DNA from: Kryptolebias marmoratus
Lineage: Eukaryota; Chordata; Actinopteri; Cyprinodontiformes; Rivulidae
Direction of reading: 5' to 3'
Length of the DNA: 64,000 nucleotides
Assembly (NCBI RefSeq): GCF_001649575.2
Contig: NC_051449.1
Coordinates: forward strand, 16,032,788-16,096,787
The translations under genes and the position numbers were made by a program. The notes beneath the pieces were generated by a model, which was not told the origin of the DNA, did not search any database, and saw only the letters and a list, made by a program, of their open reading frames with translations. Positions within the stretch are counted from its first letter, which is position 1. Each line of letters opens with the position of its first letter. Positions 1 to 11,878 of this stretch are shown one piece after another.

Positions 1-257
1 CCATTTTTTGTTTCTTTTTAGTTTTAGTTTTTTTTGTTCATGGGATGAATAGAGGAGCAGTGTCTGTAATTTCATAATACGAGCTTGAGTTGTGCAATGA
101 TGAATAAATTGAATCTTTGATTCTTGAAGACACACATTTGTCAAGAAGCTAATTATAATCACATCTCTCCAGCAATTATTGATCTCACAGGAGCCTCCAG
201 GTGCCTCATTTCCAGTCGTCATGATTTGTTTTTGCATTTTTCTGGCTGCAATGCAAT

Positions 258-301
258 GCAAAAAAAACAAACAAAAAAAAAACAAAAAAAAGGAAAAAAA
301 G
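258..301. repeat. A-rich low-complexity tract
   Basis: Runs of A broken by single C or G. It produces lysine-rich spurious frames. The rest of 1-1339 is unique AT-rich DNA in which I see no gene or known repeat. Confidence 0.85.
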
Positions 302-1347
302 GCTCTAGAGGAGCTTGAGTTTGTGTTGAACCCTGCAGTGTGTCAGTCATCCAGGGTTGAGGGAGAAATACTGTGGTTTTGCAGCCTTTGGGCTGGTGTT
401 GCCCGTTTGCCCTCCCCTTCACACCAAGTCCCCAATCACTGTGGTGAGATCATTTTATTCTGGACAAGGAAGACTCATACATGTGTTGATAAATTAGTAA
501 TGTGCACAACAAATTATGCCTCACCAAAAGATCACACATCATGCTGAGAATAAAATGTGTCATCTCATTACTGCATCTGCTCACACGCCAAAGCTCTGAC
601 TCAAATAAACGATTCCATGCAAAGAAATATTTGTTAATGGCTAAAAGAAAAACTGTACCTACTCCATTGTGCACTGTGGACATCTGCAATGGAAACAAGG
701 CCCATTTAATTGGCATGTCAGATCAAAGCTTCCTAACAAACACTGTGCAACAGAAAAAAGAACTATTTCTGTCCCTGCACAACCATCAAGGTTTAGAGCT
801 GAAAATCAAATTGGTGCTGCAAAAAGAGCGTGGTGTGTCCATGTTTAACAAGCTGCCTTTTTTATGTCATTTGGATGTATTCTGAGATGAGCCAAACTCA
901 TTAAATATCTAAATCTTCTTTAATGAGTGTGAAAAAAACTTTTTCAAATAGAAGGCTTGTTGGTTTGAGAGAGAGTTTTTACAATATTGTGAAAAGCAAG
1001 CAGCAGATTTGTGCTAGATTCAGTGTGTGCAGTAGGGTGCACTACAGTAAGTAAATTATTAAAAGTAAAAATATTAGCTCATGATGTGTTGCTACTACTT
1101 CTGTTCAATGTAAAAGAGCTTCAACCTTTTGCTACAGTGTTTCCAGCTTCATTTTAAGCTTTTATGCATCCTATTCTAGCCATCAGGAGAAAATTTGAAG
1201 TAACATTCTTTTTTTTTCTATAAAGTACCACTTTGAGTAAAAAAACAAAAACAAAAACCTACTGTTCAATACACAACACAATACTAGAGCTAAAGTTGGC
1301 AATGCCTCTCATGAGTTTATCTTTGTCCATGAGCAAGCCCTCTAGAT

Positions 1348-2005
1348 TCAAGGTTCTCAAACTGGCACAGGTACCATCGGTGGTACTCAGGTTCTTTCAA
1401 GTGGTACTATGAAGAAATTTTTGGTATCAACAACAAGAAAATTAACCATCATAATCTATACTGTGATGTAAAACTGAAAAGCAAGGCAGTCAAAAACACA
1501 AATGGTTCAATAAAATTAGAATCTTTACTCCCAACGAAAACTACTCAAAATGACAGTGCAGTGGAGAATATTATTAGAAACCCTGTTGAAACAAGTATAG
1601 CTCAGTGAACAAGTGTGCCAGTGGCTCCTGAAAAAACTTTGTTTCTGTTGGACCTTTGAGCAACAAAAAGTACAAAACAAGGAAGACATGTAGTTCAATT
1701 TATATCAAAATTATATTCAGTTCTTGAGAGACATGAGAAAGAGCCAATAATAGAGTGTATGTGGTGCTGTTCTCAATAACAAATGTCTGGAATCAACTTA
1801 ACACCAACTGCACCCTTTAGTTGGGGTTAAGGTTTTGGCCAGTTTGCTTGTTGATGTCAGAAATGAGCATAAGCTTGCACTGGTTTTTAGTGCATGTCAT
1901 AATGGTGGTAGTTAAAGGGCTTAGAGAATCTGAGAATCTACACCAGCTTAAAGGGCTTAGTATTTTCTGAGGTGGCATTCATTATAAAAAATTTAAGAAC
2001 TACTG
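1348..2005. mobile_element. hAT-like non-autonomous element (MITE)
   Basis: The left end reads AAGGTTCTCAAACT (1350-1363) and the right end TTTAAGAACTACTG (1992-2005), an imperfect terminal inverted repeat of the hAT type. The flanks are CTCTAGAT (1340-1347) and CTCAAGAT (2006-2013), matching at 7 of 8 positions, as expected of the 8-bp target duplication hAT elements make. The 658-bp interior has no long open frame, so this is a non-autonomous or internally deleted copy. A short direct repeat AAAGGGCTTAG occurs twice near the right end (about 1915 and 1950). Confidence 0.6.
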
Positions 2006-2013
2006 CTCAAGAT

Positions 2014-4160
2014 CATCATGAAGGACTAAGTGGCCGCTCCTTAAGACCCCTTCACACCAGATGATGTGTGTTTTTACAATCTAAAAATCCCCCCGTAAGA
2101 ACATGGATGGTCTTTGCAGGGTCTTGAGAGGTCATCAGGTAGGTTTTAAGAATGCAGTAGGCTCCCCATTACGCTCGATAAACTGTGATAAATCCACATG
2201 GGCATGTATTAAACCTATGTACAAAGGTCACTGTGGTATATTATTAAAGTGGTCCTGGTTGGAGCATGGTGGTAATGTATCCATGATGTGGAGTGCACAG
2301 GTGTGGCTTGGTTGTTGAGATTTTAAAGCAGGACTGACCATGCCCGTATAGATTATGGCTATGATCACAAGTCATGGAAAAACTTGCACAGCAGTGTTAT
2401 TGCATTAGCATTGTGCTATCATAGTATGATCCTATGATCTTCTAGCACATAGCTGCATCCTGACAAGGTCCAAGAGAGTCATTTTGATAAAGGTTTAAAA
2501 AACATGGTGAGGTTGCAGGAGCTCATCAGGGAGAAATTATTTGTCAAAAAAACAGCCATTGAGGCAAAAGACATTATAGAAATGTGTCATAGACAATTGT
2601 AAACATCCAAATCTTTTTATAGGAAGAGGTGAACAAAGACCATAAACTCTATATGCAACAGACCTGAATTTGAAACCCCTTGTTTACCAAAGTCATTTTT
2701 CTATTTTGATTCCAAATGAGGTTTTATGGACAGGCTTAGAAATTATATGATTGGAATTATTACTTATTCAACTATTCATGGTTCAGAGTTCCCATTATGT
2801 CATTTGGAAGCTGCAATCTGTACAAGCTTCCAACCACATTTATTAAATCATTTCTAGTCAGACTTGATAGTCATTTAGGCTGTTACTTTTATGTTGCTTT
2901 CGGTTTGTGTTATACATTGTGGCTTACTGTTGAAAGTTATAGTGCTGGCGTTTCTCTCGCTCATTTCTGAACCACAGAAGAGATCAGTTTTCACGAACAC
3001 GCTTTCAGTACAGTACAGAAGATGCACTCTTCAGATAGCAAGACGAACAAATAAATGTCTGTGCACTAAAAATAAAGAACATAGAACCAGACTTTTAGTT
3101 TGTTTTGGTCTGTGCACAGCACCCCTTCTGCACTTCATTCAGTTTTTTCATTGCGTACAGTCACGCATTTGACCACAACCTCTCCTGAGACGGATTGCAC
3201 ATCTATTACAGATACTTGATTTGTCTTATTAAATTACATTCTTAGATAGTAGCTTGTGTCTGTGACCACCACAACAGATTTTTCTTTTCCTGCTCATGTC
3301 AAAGTCTTGTTCCGCTGGGATAAACAAGAATATCTGGGCTTGTAACTTTACTGTATTTGCCCACAGTATGGCTGCATAAGTTAGGATGACAGGGGGCCCC
3401 TGGAGGTGATTCACACTGCTTGACAGAGGAGCCCAGGGTCTAATTTTAGCTATGAGAGAGAACCTGAACACTTGACAAGTTTACAGACTCTGAGAGATAG
3501 ATTGGATGGTTTGTAGCCTTGCTGTCCTTCATCACATACTTTTGTTTTTCTGGTAACAGCATGGAACAACTTTTTTCTTTTCTTTTTTGGTATAACTGTA
3601 AGGCCTCTTGCACACAGTCATCTTCTCAACCTCTGCAGTGCTCTGGACTGGATCGTGCTCCAGTTTTTGGCCATGGGCTCATGTCATTTCCAGCAATTTT
3701 TGGAAAAAAGTTTTGTTTTCCCTGCAGAGTGCATATTCACAGAGCCTTCCCCCCTTAATGATACAATCTTTTCATATAAGGCAACCTTCTTTAAGAGTGG
3801 AATAAACTTTCTCCAAGATGCTTGTTTCTTGTCTCAGTTTACAGCAAGCAACATGTCATTTCTGTTAAAACTGTGCACAATGCTTGTTCTTTTTATCATG
3901 CAAATCCCAGTAATATTAAACTGTGCCACATAGTGTACACTGTAATGATCAAATCTGGGTGTCACACTGATATAATTTCTTTGTAAGAGAGTAAGAGAGC
4001 TTTTACCAAATAAGGATGGCTGCTTATATTCAGGGCACAGCTTCAAATAATATAATATTATTACCTTCAACCATCAAGAAAATACTGGAGAACAGAAAAC
4101 TTGAGAAGGGGGGAAAATAATTCTTTATCTGAGGCTTCTTTCCTTTCCATAGGAAAAAAT
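2014..4160. other. unique intergenic DNA, no gene seen
   Basis: AT-rich sequence with only short chance open frames (the largest about 93 codons at 2891-3172, without recognisable protein features). No splice-framed coding pattern or known repeat was recognised. Confidence 0.5.
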
Positions 4161-4164
4161 ATGT

Positions 4165-4356
4165 GTGTTAGGGTAACTAGCAACTCTAAATTAGGCCTAG
4201 ATGTGAGTGTGAATTATTGTTGGCCTTCACGTGGTTCTGTGATAGAGTGGTGACTTATCTATCTCATTTTTTGCCCAATGGCTGCTGAAGATGGACACAA
4301 TTTCTCTGTGACCCTGGACAGGATCGAAGCAAGTATAGAAAATGAATTGATGGATG
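4165..4356 (+). repeat. SINE-type repeat, 3' tail fragment
   Basis: Contains the diagnostic order CTCTAAATTAGGCCTAGATGT, then TGTGATAGAGTGGTGAC, CCCAATGGCTGCTGAAGAT, CCCTGGACAGGATC and ends GAAAATGAATTGATGGATGA. This is the decayed tail of the widespread fish repeat that usually has a tRNA-like head and an ATGGATGGA tail. The head is missing here. The same family occurs on the opposite strand at 42474-42605 and 57530-57867. Confidence 0.7.
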
Positions 4357-4504
4357 AACTGAAAAAAAAAAAAAGAAATAGTCTTCTGTGAAACACTATC
4401 TGACCTTCTCACTGAGACTGCATACAAGTTCTATACTTTTATTTTCTTAGTCAAGAACAGAAAGGATTGTTGTCATTTTATTTTTTTTATTGTGATCTGT
4501 AGTT

Positions 4505-4745
4505 AAATCAAAGGCCTAGAATTCCTTGGAAGATTACACATTACACAATGCCTCTCATGGAGTTTTAAACTAATTGCAATATTGCAAGGTCTTGTGAGAT
4601 CTGTTAAAGGTCACAGTATGTGTTGAGGATGACTCTTACCTACCACTCTTTAGCTCAATATCTGCAAAGTTGGTTAAGTTATAGCCATTTTTGTGTTGGC
4701 TAAGGTCGGTGGGTGTCATCAAATTAGTTTGACTTCCAATAAGAC
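4505..4745 (-). repeat. repeat H copy, partial, minus orientation
   Basis: Read on the minus strand it contains the repeat H segments ATGGCTATAACTTAACC, ATTGAGCTAAAG and AGAGTCATCCTCAACACATAC, and ends near AAGGAATTCTAGGCCTTTG. It shares the terminal CTAGGCCTTTRAT with the copy at 10922-10990. Class unknown. Confidence 0.65.
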
Positions 4746-5094
4746 TACAATGAGGCAGGAAAAGAACTCAATAGAATCAATATTAAAATGCAGTAAAAAG
4801 GACAAAAAGGTGCTTAAAAAGCTGCATTTCTCAAATAGTTTGATATTTTGTTGTCGCCCTGCAATCAGTGCAAAATTTGCACCACTTTATGGCAGCAGAA
4901 TATAAAAAATTACATGTAAGGTTCAGAGTTTGGTTTGGTTTTGGAAAATGTGAAGCTTTTAGATAATTTCTCAGGAAGTTGGACAATCCACTTTGATTGG
5001 CGCAAGTACAACCGACGTGTGGTTCACTACCTCAGGTTACAAAAACAGATGAGTAAGTGATCCTTTGTGGAGATTTTCAGTCAGTGAGTCAGAG

Positions 5095-5475
5095 AGCAGT
5101 CAGTTTAATGTAATCCCTATTTAATCCTATAACACAGAGCTTCAGGCCCGTCAAATGTACTTGTGAGCACTGTCGCCGTGCACCAGCGCGCCACCTTTCA
5201 AGCTCATTTTAACCACAGAGTCTTTGACTGCAAAGTGATGCAGATGTAAAAAAGAAACGAAGATGATGATGATGGAGGCTCTGCTGTCACACAGGAACAG
5301 AACCAGCTGCAGCGTTGTTGCTGAGGTCTGCTTCTCTGCTCATTTCAAGTGTGTCACTGTGCTGAAAAGCTGTTCAGAAATTTCCCCACCAAGGGGGGTT
5401 TACACTCTGTTCCTTATAATTATCTCTACAGCCGACCTGGACCCGGTTACCATGGTGATCGCTTCTTCTGCAGAG
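5095..5475. promoter_or_regulatory. candidate regulatory block, GC-richer, with RFX-like motif
   Basis: A repeat-free, GC-richer island between two repeat H copies. It includes GTTACCATGGTGAT at 5446-5459, close to the RFX X-box palindrome. A pyrimidine tract ending TCTCTACAG (5423-5431) resembles a splice acceptor, but the following frames are short and no gene is recognised. Whether it is conserved or active is unknown. Confidence 0.25.
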
Positions 5476-5499
5476 AGAACTTTGACTTAAAGTGAACTA

Positions 5500-6175
5500 C
5501 CGTGACTTAAAGTCTGAGATGTTTTTGACATCAAAGATAATGTCAAAAACATCACAAAACTGTATATATGGGATTTTAATGAAACTTTCAAAAATAATCA
5601 TTGGGTTGATGTCTACACCTTTGACTCAACCTATTCAAGATAGCTGCCACAGCCAACTGATCTTAAAAAACAACAACAACAACAACAAAAAAAAAACACA
5701 AAATGGCTATAATTCAGCCAATTTGAAAGATATAGAGTTAATATGAGCATTGTCCCTAAAACATAGTTTAAGGGGAACACATAACACAACATCTTTTGCT
5801 GAAACTTGAAACTTTGGCATTAATTGTTGTAGTCAACCGATCTGTTAGCAAAATATTATTGGATTTTATTTTATTGAAACTCTCATAAAGTCATTATTAG
5901 GTACATGTCTACAACGGATCAACTTTTGGAGTCAACCCAATGTAAGATGGCTGCCACAGCTAACCAAACTTAGCCTGATTCAGTATGGTAGTAGCTGACA
6001 CATCAAGTGCTAACAGGTCATCTGAAATATCTCAATATCTTATGACACTACACATAAAGTTAATTTCAAAATCTGACCAAAATGGCTACAACTCCATCAT
6101 TGTTCAGCATAAGATGACCTCAGTTTAAAACACAGAGGTAAGGAATGTTTAACTTTAAGGAATGCTGGACCTTTA
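5500..6175 (+). repeat. repeat H copy, about two tandem units
   Basis: Two successive units each contain ATTTTAATGAAACT or a decayed form, a CAACC..ATTCAAGATRGCTGCCACAG segment and ATGGCTATAA. The second unit's TCTGTTAGCAAAATAT begins near 5841. It ends with AAGGAATGCTGGACCTTTAAC. A CAA-rich and A-rich insert (about 5667-5699) interrupts unit one. Confidence 0.7.
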
Positions 6176-6689
6176 ACTGCACAATGTTTCTTTCCTCTTG
6201 TCAGTGTCATAGATCATAATCATTCAAAGGGCTTAATTTTCAGCAGATATAACTCTACAACTTGTGTAAAAACGTTTCCACTGATTCAGAGATTTCCATA
6301 AACTGCAGAGAGCAGCAATAACTCAGCCATCCGTACTGTCACGCCGAAACTTCATTCTGAAAGATCTGCCGACTGAAGCTGATTTCTCAAAAGCCCACTG
6401 TCACACAAAAAAAAAAAACCCTGGCAGATTGGGTTTCATTTTCAGTGTTTGCAGGAACAGCAAAGTCAGGTTTTAACTAAAGGGAATAGATGTCACGGGT
6501 GGAGCAAGGACACTTTGGTGAACAATGGTGAGGATGTCAGGGTGCCCAAGGATGTGGCGAAATAAAAGAAACAAGGAAAAAAAAAGACACAATCCTTTTT
6601 CATTAGTTAATTTTATTCTTTCAAAAAGATACACAGACAAATAGAGATATTTATTATCATCTGCTGCCAATGGCTAAACGGCAGTACTG
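6176..6689. other. unique spacer between repeat H copies
   Basis: About 510 bp of AT-rich DNA without a recognised gene or repeat. An A-rich run lies near 6407-6418. Confidence 0.5.
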
Positions 6690-7575
6690 TTTTTTGTCCA
6701 TATCTGTGTTTAGTTGTCATAATGTTAGTAAAATATCTCATGAACCACTGGACATATTTTAGCAAAACTCTTTAAGTAATCATTGGATTTACCGCTAAAC
6801 CTGATTACTTTTTGGAATTGTCCCAATTAAAGATGGGCACCACAACTAAGTGAGTTTATCAAATGTAAAAATGGCTATAACTCAACCGGTTTTACAGATA
6901 TTAAGCTAAAATTGTGTGTTATAGTAGCTGAGAATTATCTCTAATGCATATTCTCAGCACTAACTGAGCACTCAAAATTTGTTTTTAAAACTTTGATATA
7001 AACTACTAGAATGGCCCGTGTCTATCTGTTAGCAAAATATCTCATTAATAACTAGAGTGATCTTATTGAAATTTTCACAAAGTAATTCCTGGGTAAATAT
7101 CTACAACTGATTAACTTTTAGGGTCAACCCAATTCAAAATGGGTGTCACAGTCAACTAATCTTAGAAAACTCAAAAATGGCTGTAACTCAACTAATTTTA
7201 AAGCTAAAGAGCTAAAACTAGATGTGGTAGTAGCTGAGAATCATTCTCAACACATAATATGAGTGATACGCTTTACAAAACACATCTACTTAAAACTTTG
7301 GCAACAACTGGCAAAGTCAACACTGTCTGTCTGTTAGCAAAATATCTTATGAACCACTCGACATGTTTTAGTGAAAGTCTTCTAAAGTAAGGATGTACAA
7401 GCACAACTCATCAACTTTTGGAGTCAACCCAAATCAAGATTGCCACCACAGCTAATCAAGCTTAGCCTACGGAAAAAATGACTATATCTCAGTCAATTTT
7501 AGAGATACTGAATTATTATCAGTGTGGTAGCAGCTGAGAGTCCTCCTCTACACATATTCTGAGTGGCAATACATT
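6690..7575 (+). repeat. repeat H copy, three ~305-bp tandem units
   Basis: The phrase TGTTAGYAAAATATCT starts at about 6723, 7027 and 7332, giving unit spacings of 304 and 305 bp. Each unit carries a TTGATGAAAC-like segment, CAACTGATTAACTTTT, CCACAGC/CCACAAC, ATGGCTATAACTCA and a GTAGCTGAGA segment in the same order. Units differ by many substitutions, so the duplication is old or was inherited with the element. No transposase frame is present. Confidence 0.8.
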
Positions 7576-10234
7576 TTGCGAGCTCTCACAGTGTCACATG
7601 AGCTCTGCAAAAGGTAATTTGCAAGGTTTGACCAATGTGGCATTAAATGTTCCCTAAATCTTCCCTCAAGAAATACCATGTCCTTAATTAGAATATCTGT
7701 TATCAAGGATACTTTAAACTGTTTTCCTTCTGAGAAAAACAAAACTGCAAACAGCAGTATGACAGGAACATACAACGGGCTGGATGGGAGTCCCTCATAC
7801 AGGCTGCCAGGGGGAACAATAAACTAAAAAAGAAGCCACAGTCAGCAACTGTGTTGACTTTACATGAAGATAGAAGCAGCAAACTCTAAATGAGCTGAAT
7901 TTTACATTTATGTCTGAATTATTAGGAGTAAATTAAAAACTAAGTTCAAAGCTGAGTTGGCTTTTACTTTTTATGACTCTGATTGTAACTTGCATTATTT
8001 TATTTTCAACTGTCCAAATTCTAATTAAAGTTAAACCTATAGTGTATACATATAATGATTTCAGGGTTCAATGGAGTTTTTTTGATTTAAATATTCCAAA
8101 TGTTGATGTAGGAGCTGATCACAGTGTTCTATCACCCTTCAGTCCTGCATATCTCCAAGACAATAGAAAAATATATATTAGATGTTGACTGTTACAGATG
8201 TGTCCCATCTTTCTAATGATGAGCCCCACACTCCTCTCCACACAGCCATCCATCATTATCCATGAAATCCAGCGACCTATATTTGATCCAGTCTTCACGA
8301 GCCACAGCTGCACTGTCATCCAAATACAGCCACACAAATACAGTCTGGAAAATAGGACTTTTCTGTCCCAGAAAACAGAGGTAAGTCTGAGTCAGATAAG
8401 ATTAAAACATCATTAAAAGCTGCTAAACAATGAGAACAAAGTGTTCAGCTGGGAGAAGCACAAACTGTTTCATTTATTTAAACCAGGCAGCGCAGTTGTC
8501 AGTACATCAAACATAACAAAAGTCTCCTCATTGCATCTGATTGTTGTCTGCTTTTCAAGGAAAGTATCACACTACAGTACAAACACATTGAGATAGTCAT
8601 TTTTTTATATGTATGTTGCTCTAATTAACCAAACTTTTAAGCAGTTTTTTCATAATGATCTAAAGTAGTTTTTTGAGCTTTTTCTGAAGATATTCCAGTT
8701 CTTTTATTTGGCTGTTTTTTTAATTCATTAATTAATCCAGAGTTTTGATTTTAAAAATTGCCATGTCTCAGCAATCAATTTCAGTTTAGTTTATTTATAT
8801 AGTTACAGTATATAGTGGAGAGGAGACTGATCCAGTACCTGAAAGCTCTGCCTCCCATTCTACTTTTAGAAACTCAAGGAACCACAAGCAAACCTGCAGT
8901 CTGAGAGCAAAGTGCTCTATTAGGAAAATATGGAACAATAATATCTTTGATATAAGATGGAGCTTGGCTGATGAAAAAATCTGCAGCTACAGGGGTTAAA
9001 AAGTCAAATCCTGAACTCCTGCAAACATCTCATCATAATCTTTTCCGAAAACAACTTTTTTTCTTTTGGTTTGTTACTTTCAACCACAAATGCAGCAAAT
9101 TACAACTAGGAAGCTCCGACTGTGGAAAGTCATGGCTGAAAAACGGCTAAGTGAAAGCACCTTTCATCTGTGAAAGGGAGTAAAAGAATCATGTTTCCTA
9201 GTTTGCTAAAAGCAACTGTTCTGACCCCCAAATATCCAGAAATTTCTGACTCCTGGTTCGGAATGTGTGAACTAGAAGCGTGCACTTTTAATCTGCATTT
9301 CAATGCAAATATTTGGTATTATGATATTCTTCATATGGGTGTTTAGGGTCATAAAGCTTCACACATGCTGACAGCATCCCCCACCCTACACATGTTCCCA
9401 CAGCTATGACTGGAAGCCACACAAATCTGAAGTGCACATAAGGACTTTGAAGCAAATGTTTTCTCGAAATCACAGGATCTCTCTCCCTGAGCAGACTTTG
9501 GTTTTACGGACTGGCACAAAATTGTAGTGACTCGCTAGTCGCTAATGACAAAACACCCCCTGCAGACAAAATCCAGCCACATGACTCATTAATTTTCCAC
9601 TTTTTCTTCCCCCTAACCAGTAGGTGTTTTCCCTCCATTTTACACCCGGTACAAAATTTTACTTATGGTGTCAAGTTTACAGTTAACAATAACAAAGACC
9701 AGAACATAAATGTTAGATCAAAATGAACAGGACAACTGATATGAATAACCCTTCAGAAAAAGTCCATGCATTTTTACCCAGCAGCCTTTGTGGCTCACCC
9801 AGCCGTTTTAGGACGTTACAATATAAATATAGGTTACTTAAAGTGAATTAGGTGAGACCAAGAGTGTATTTATACACTGCCACCCCCTCTGAATGATATT
9901 AAACTTTAGCCAGCCTTTTTGAGCTTTAGAACTGTTGAACTTAAGTGAATCAGACGAGCAGGAGTGTCTGGGTTGTAAAGAGCAGACACTTTCCATCCGT
10001 TCCACTGCTTTTCTCAGACAGAACAAGATAATGTTTTGATGACAAAGACAAACGCAGCACTGCTTTTGATTACATGATAATTGCAGAGGATGGAAAGAAG
10101 AATGAGCAGCACACACACATGCACACACAGAGCCATGCAGCTGGTAATTTCAGGGCCTTTACAATTCTCCAGCAGTGGGTTAAAAGGCTCTGCACAATCT
10201 GGCCCAGTGTGTCTGAAGTGGCACGTTTGCATCA
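7576..10234. other. unique 5' flanking DNA, no gene seen
   Basis: Mostly AT-rich sequence. Open frames are short and lack protein-like composition. No repeat family was recognised. Confidence 0.5.
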
Positions 10235-10875
10235 TGTGTCAGGCATTTGAAGAGTCTTTAACTGTATCTGCTGCAGCGTGACTGTTGTTGAAGCTCCAGC
10301 AGTACGACGAAAAGAAAAGGCCTTTTCTCAGCTGTAATCAACTTTGCTGCCCATGCAGAGGGTGAGAGGGGGGGCGGGGGGAGCTGAAGAAATGAATCTG
10401 TTAACTCCTGATCACAGCACCAGCCATACAGCGGGGCCAAACCCTCGCTAGTTTTTGGCAATGGGGGTGGGGTGGGGTGTCGGGAATAAACAGTGAGATC
10501 TTTCTCTTGATCAGGCTCTGGGTCGGCCCTCCCTAACATCTCTGCACCTGCGAGTCACAGCCCCTGATCTATGTGCTCCCTTCTCAAGCACCCCTCACTC
10601 TCCGCATCCCCGTTGTCACTGACTGTCTTTCTTCTGCCTGCCTCCTCCTTCTCCTCCATTTCCCCCTTTACCCCCCTCCCGCCACCTTTTTCCACAGCTT
10701 TTGATTATCAGCAGCGACTCAGAACTTGCACAGTTTTTATCTCTGCCTGGCTCGCAGACTCTTTCACTCATGCTCAGAAGCTCTTTGCACTTGCCGTATC
10801 ACACCCATCTCTCCCTCTCTGCTCCGTCATGCATTCACTAAAACACAATCTTTTTGTCATTGTTTGACCAGACAA
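10235..10875. promoter_or_regulatory. candidate regulatory or alternative-promoter block upstream of astn1
   Basis: A GC-richer, repeat-free block with G-rich (10362-10381, 10454-10479) and long pyrimidine tracts (about 10618-10700). It stands out from AT-rich neighbours and lies about 6.2 kb before the astn1 exon. In mammals the neighbour upstream of ASTN1 is BRINP2 in the opposite direction, so a divergent first exon or enhancer is possible. No BRINP-like protein sequence was found; the open frames here look like composition artefacts. Confidence 0.25.
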
Positions 10876-10921
10876 AGGTGGGCACATTTTGTTTTTGTTA
10901 ATCCCTATTTGATAGATTAAA

Positions 10922-10990
10922 GGCCTAGCATTCCTTGAAGGAATGCATGCTCAGAGTATGTGCTGGGGATCACTCTCAGCTACTACACAG
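10922..10990 (-). repeat. repeat H terminal fragment with perfect palindrome
   Basis: Contains GCATTCCTTGAAGGAATGC (10928-10946), a perfect 9-bp inverted repeat around one base, followed by the repeat H segment GAGTATGTGCTGGGGAT..CTCTCAGCTACTAC. On the minus strand the element ends GAATGCTAGGCCTTTAAT. Only the terminal part survives. Confidence 0.7.
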
Positions 10991-11143
10991 TCAAAAACAT
11001 AATCATCCACCTCCACCATTTGGCAGTGGGCAATAATAAAGGAGACACTTTTCATAATAGGTAAACAAGAATATTTTATGTGAGTTGCTAAAAGTAGTCT
11101 CAAATCTAAATGTGGTGCTAAGTACCTCTAAAGTTAGCACACA

Positions 11144-11878
11144 TACACTACATTGCCAAAAATATTCGCTTGCCTTCCTTCACATGCATATATACTTTAG
11201 TGACATCCCATTCTTAATCCACAGGGTTTAATATGATCTTGGTCCACCCTTTGCAGCTTTAATAGCTTATATTCTTCTGGAAAAGGTTTAGGAGTGAGTG
11301 TTTGCATTCTTCCAGAAGCTCATTTGTGAGATCAGACACTGATGTTGGACAGAAGGCCTCCTCGTTCGCAGTCTCTACTCTAATTGCCAAACAGAAAAAG
11401 AGTGATTCGTAACTCCAGAGAACACATCTCCACTGCTCTAGAGTCCAGTGGCATCGTGCTTTACACCACTGCATCTGATGCTTTGCAGTGTGCTTGGTGA
11501 TGCAAGGCTTGGATGCAGCTGCTTGGCCATGGAAACCCTTTCCATGAAGGTCTCTACACACTGTTCTTGAGCTGATCTGAAGGCCACATGTAGTTTGGAG
11601 AGTTGTAGCTACTGACTCTGCAGAACGTTGGTGACCATTGTTCCCAATCACTTCCACGTTGTTATAATACCACTAACAGCTGACTGTGGATTATTTAGCA
11701 ACAAGGAAATTTCATGCCTTGACTTACTGCACATGTGGCATCCTATCACGGAACCACGCTGGAATTCACTGAGCTCCTGAAGGCGACTCATTTTTCCCAC
11801 AAACGTTTGTAGCAGCAGTCTGCATGCCTAGGTGCTTGATTTTATACACATGTGGCCATGGAAGTGATTGGAACTGAC
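11144..11878 (-). pseudogene. Tc1/mariner transposase remnant, internally deleted
   Basis: The left end TACACTACATTGCCAAAA (11144-11161) is a Tc1-type terminal repeat. The minus-strand frame 11657-11259 (132 codons) contains transposase motifs: AESVATTLQT, GLQISSRTV, GFHGQAAASKP, MQWCKARCHWTLEQW and VLWSYES. In the family VLWSDES carries the first catalytic Asp; here residue 83 is Tyr. After LFFCLAIRVE the frame jumps to the C-terminal SVSDLTNELLEE segment, so most of the DDE catalytic domain is gone. The HTH half lies at about 11660-11830 in a broken frame and the basic linker is lost. The right end stops at 11878 without its outer inverted repeat, where the LTR fragment begins. It is a dead copy. 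Confidence 0.9.

Noticed and set aside
5263..5490. Possible exon after the acceptor-like TCTCTACAG at 5431
   Set aside because: Reading frames after it stop within about 20 codons, no donor follows, and neither product is recognisable.
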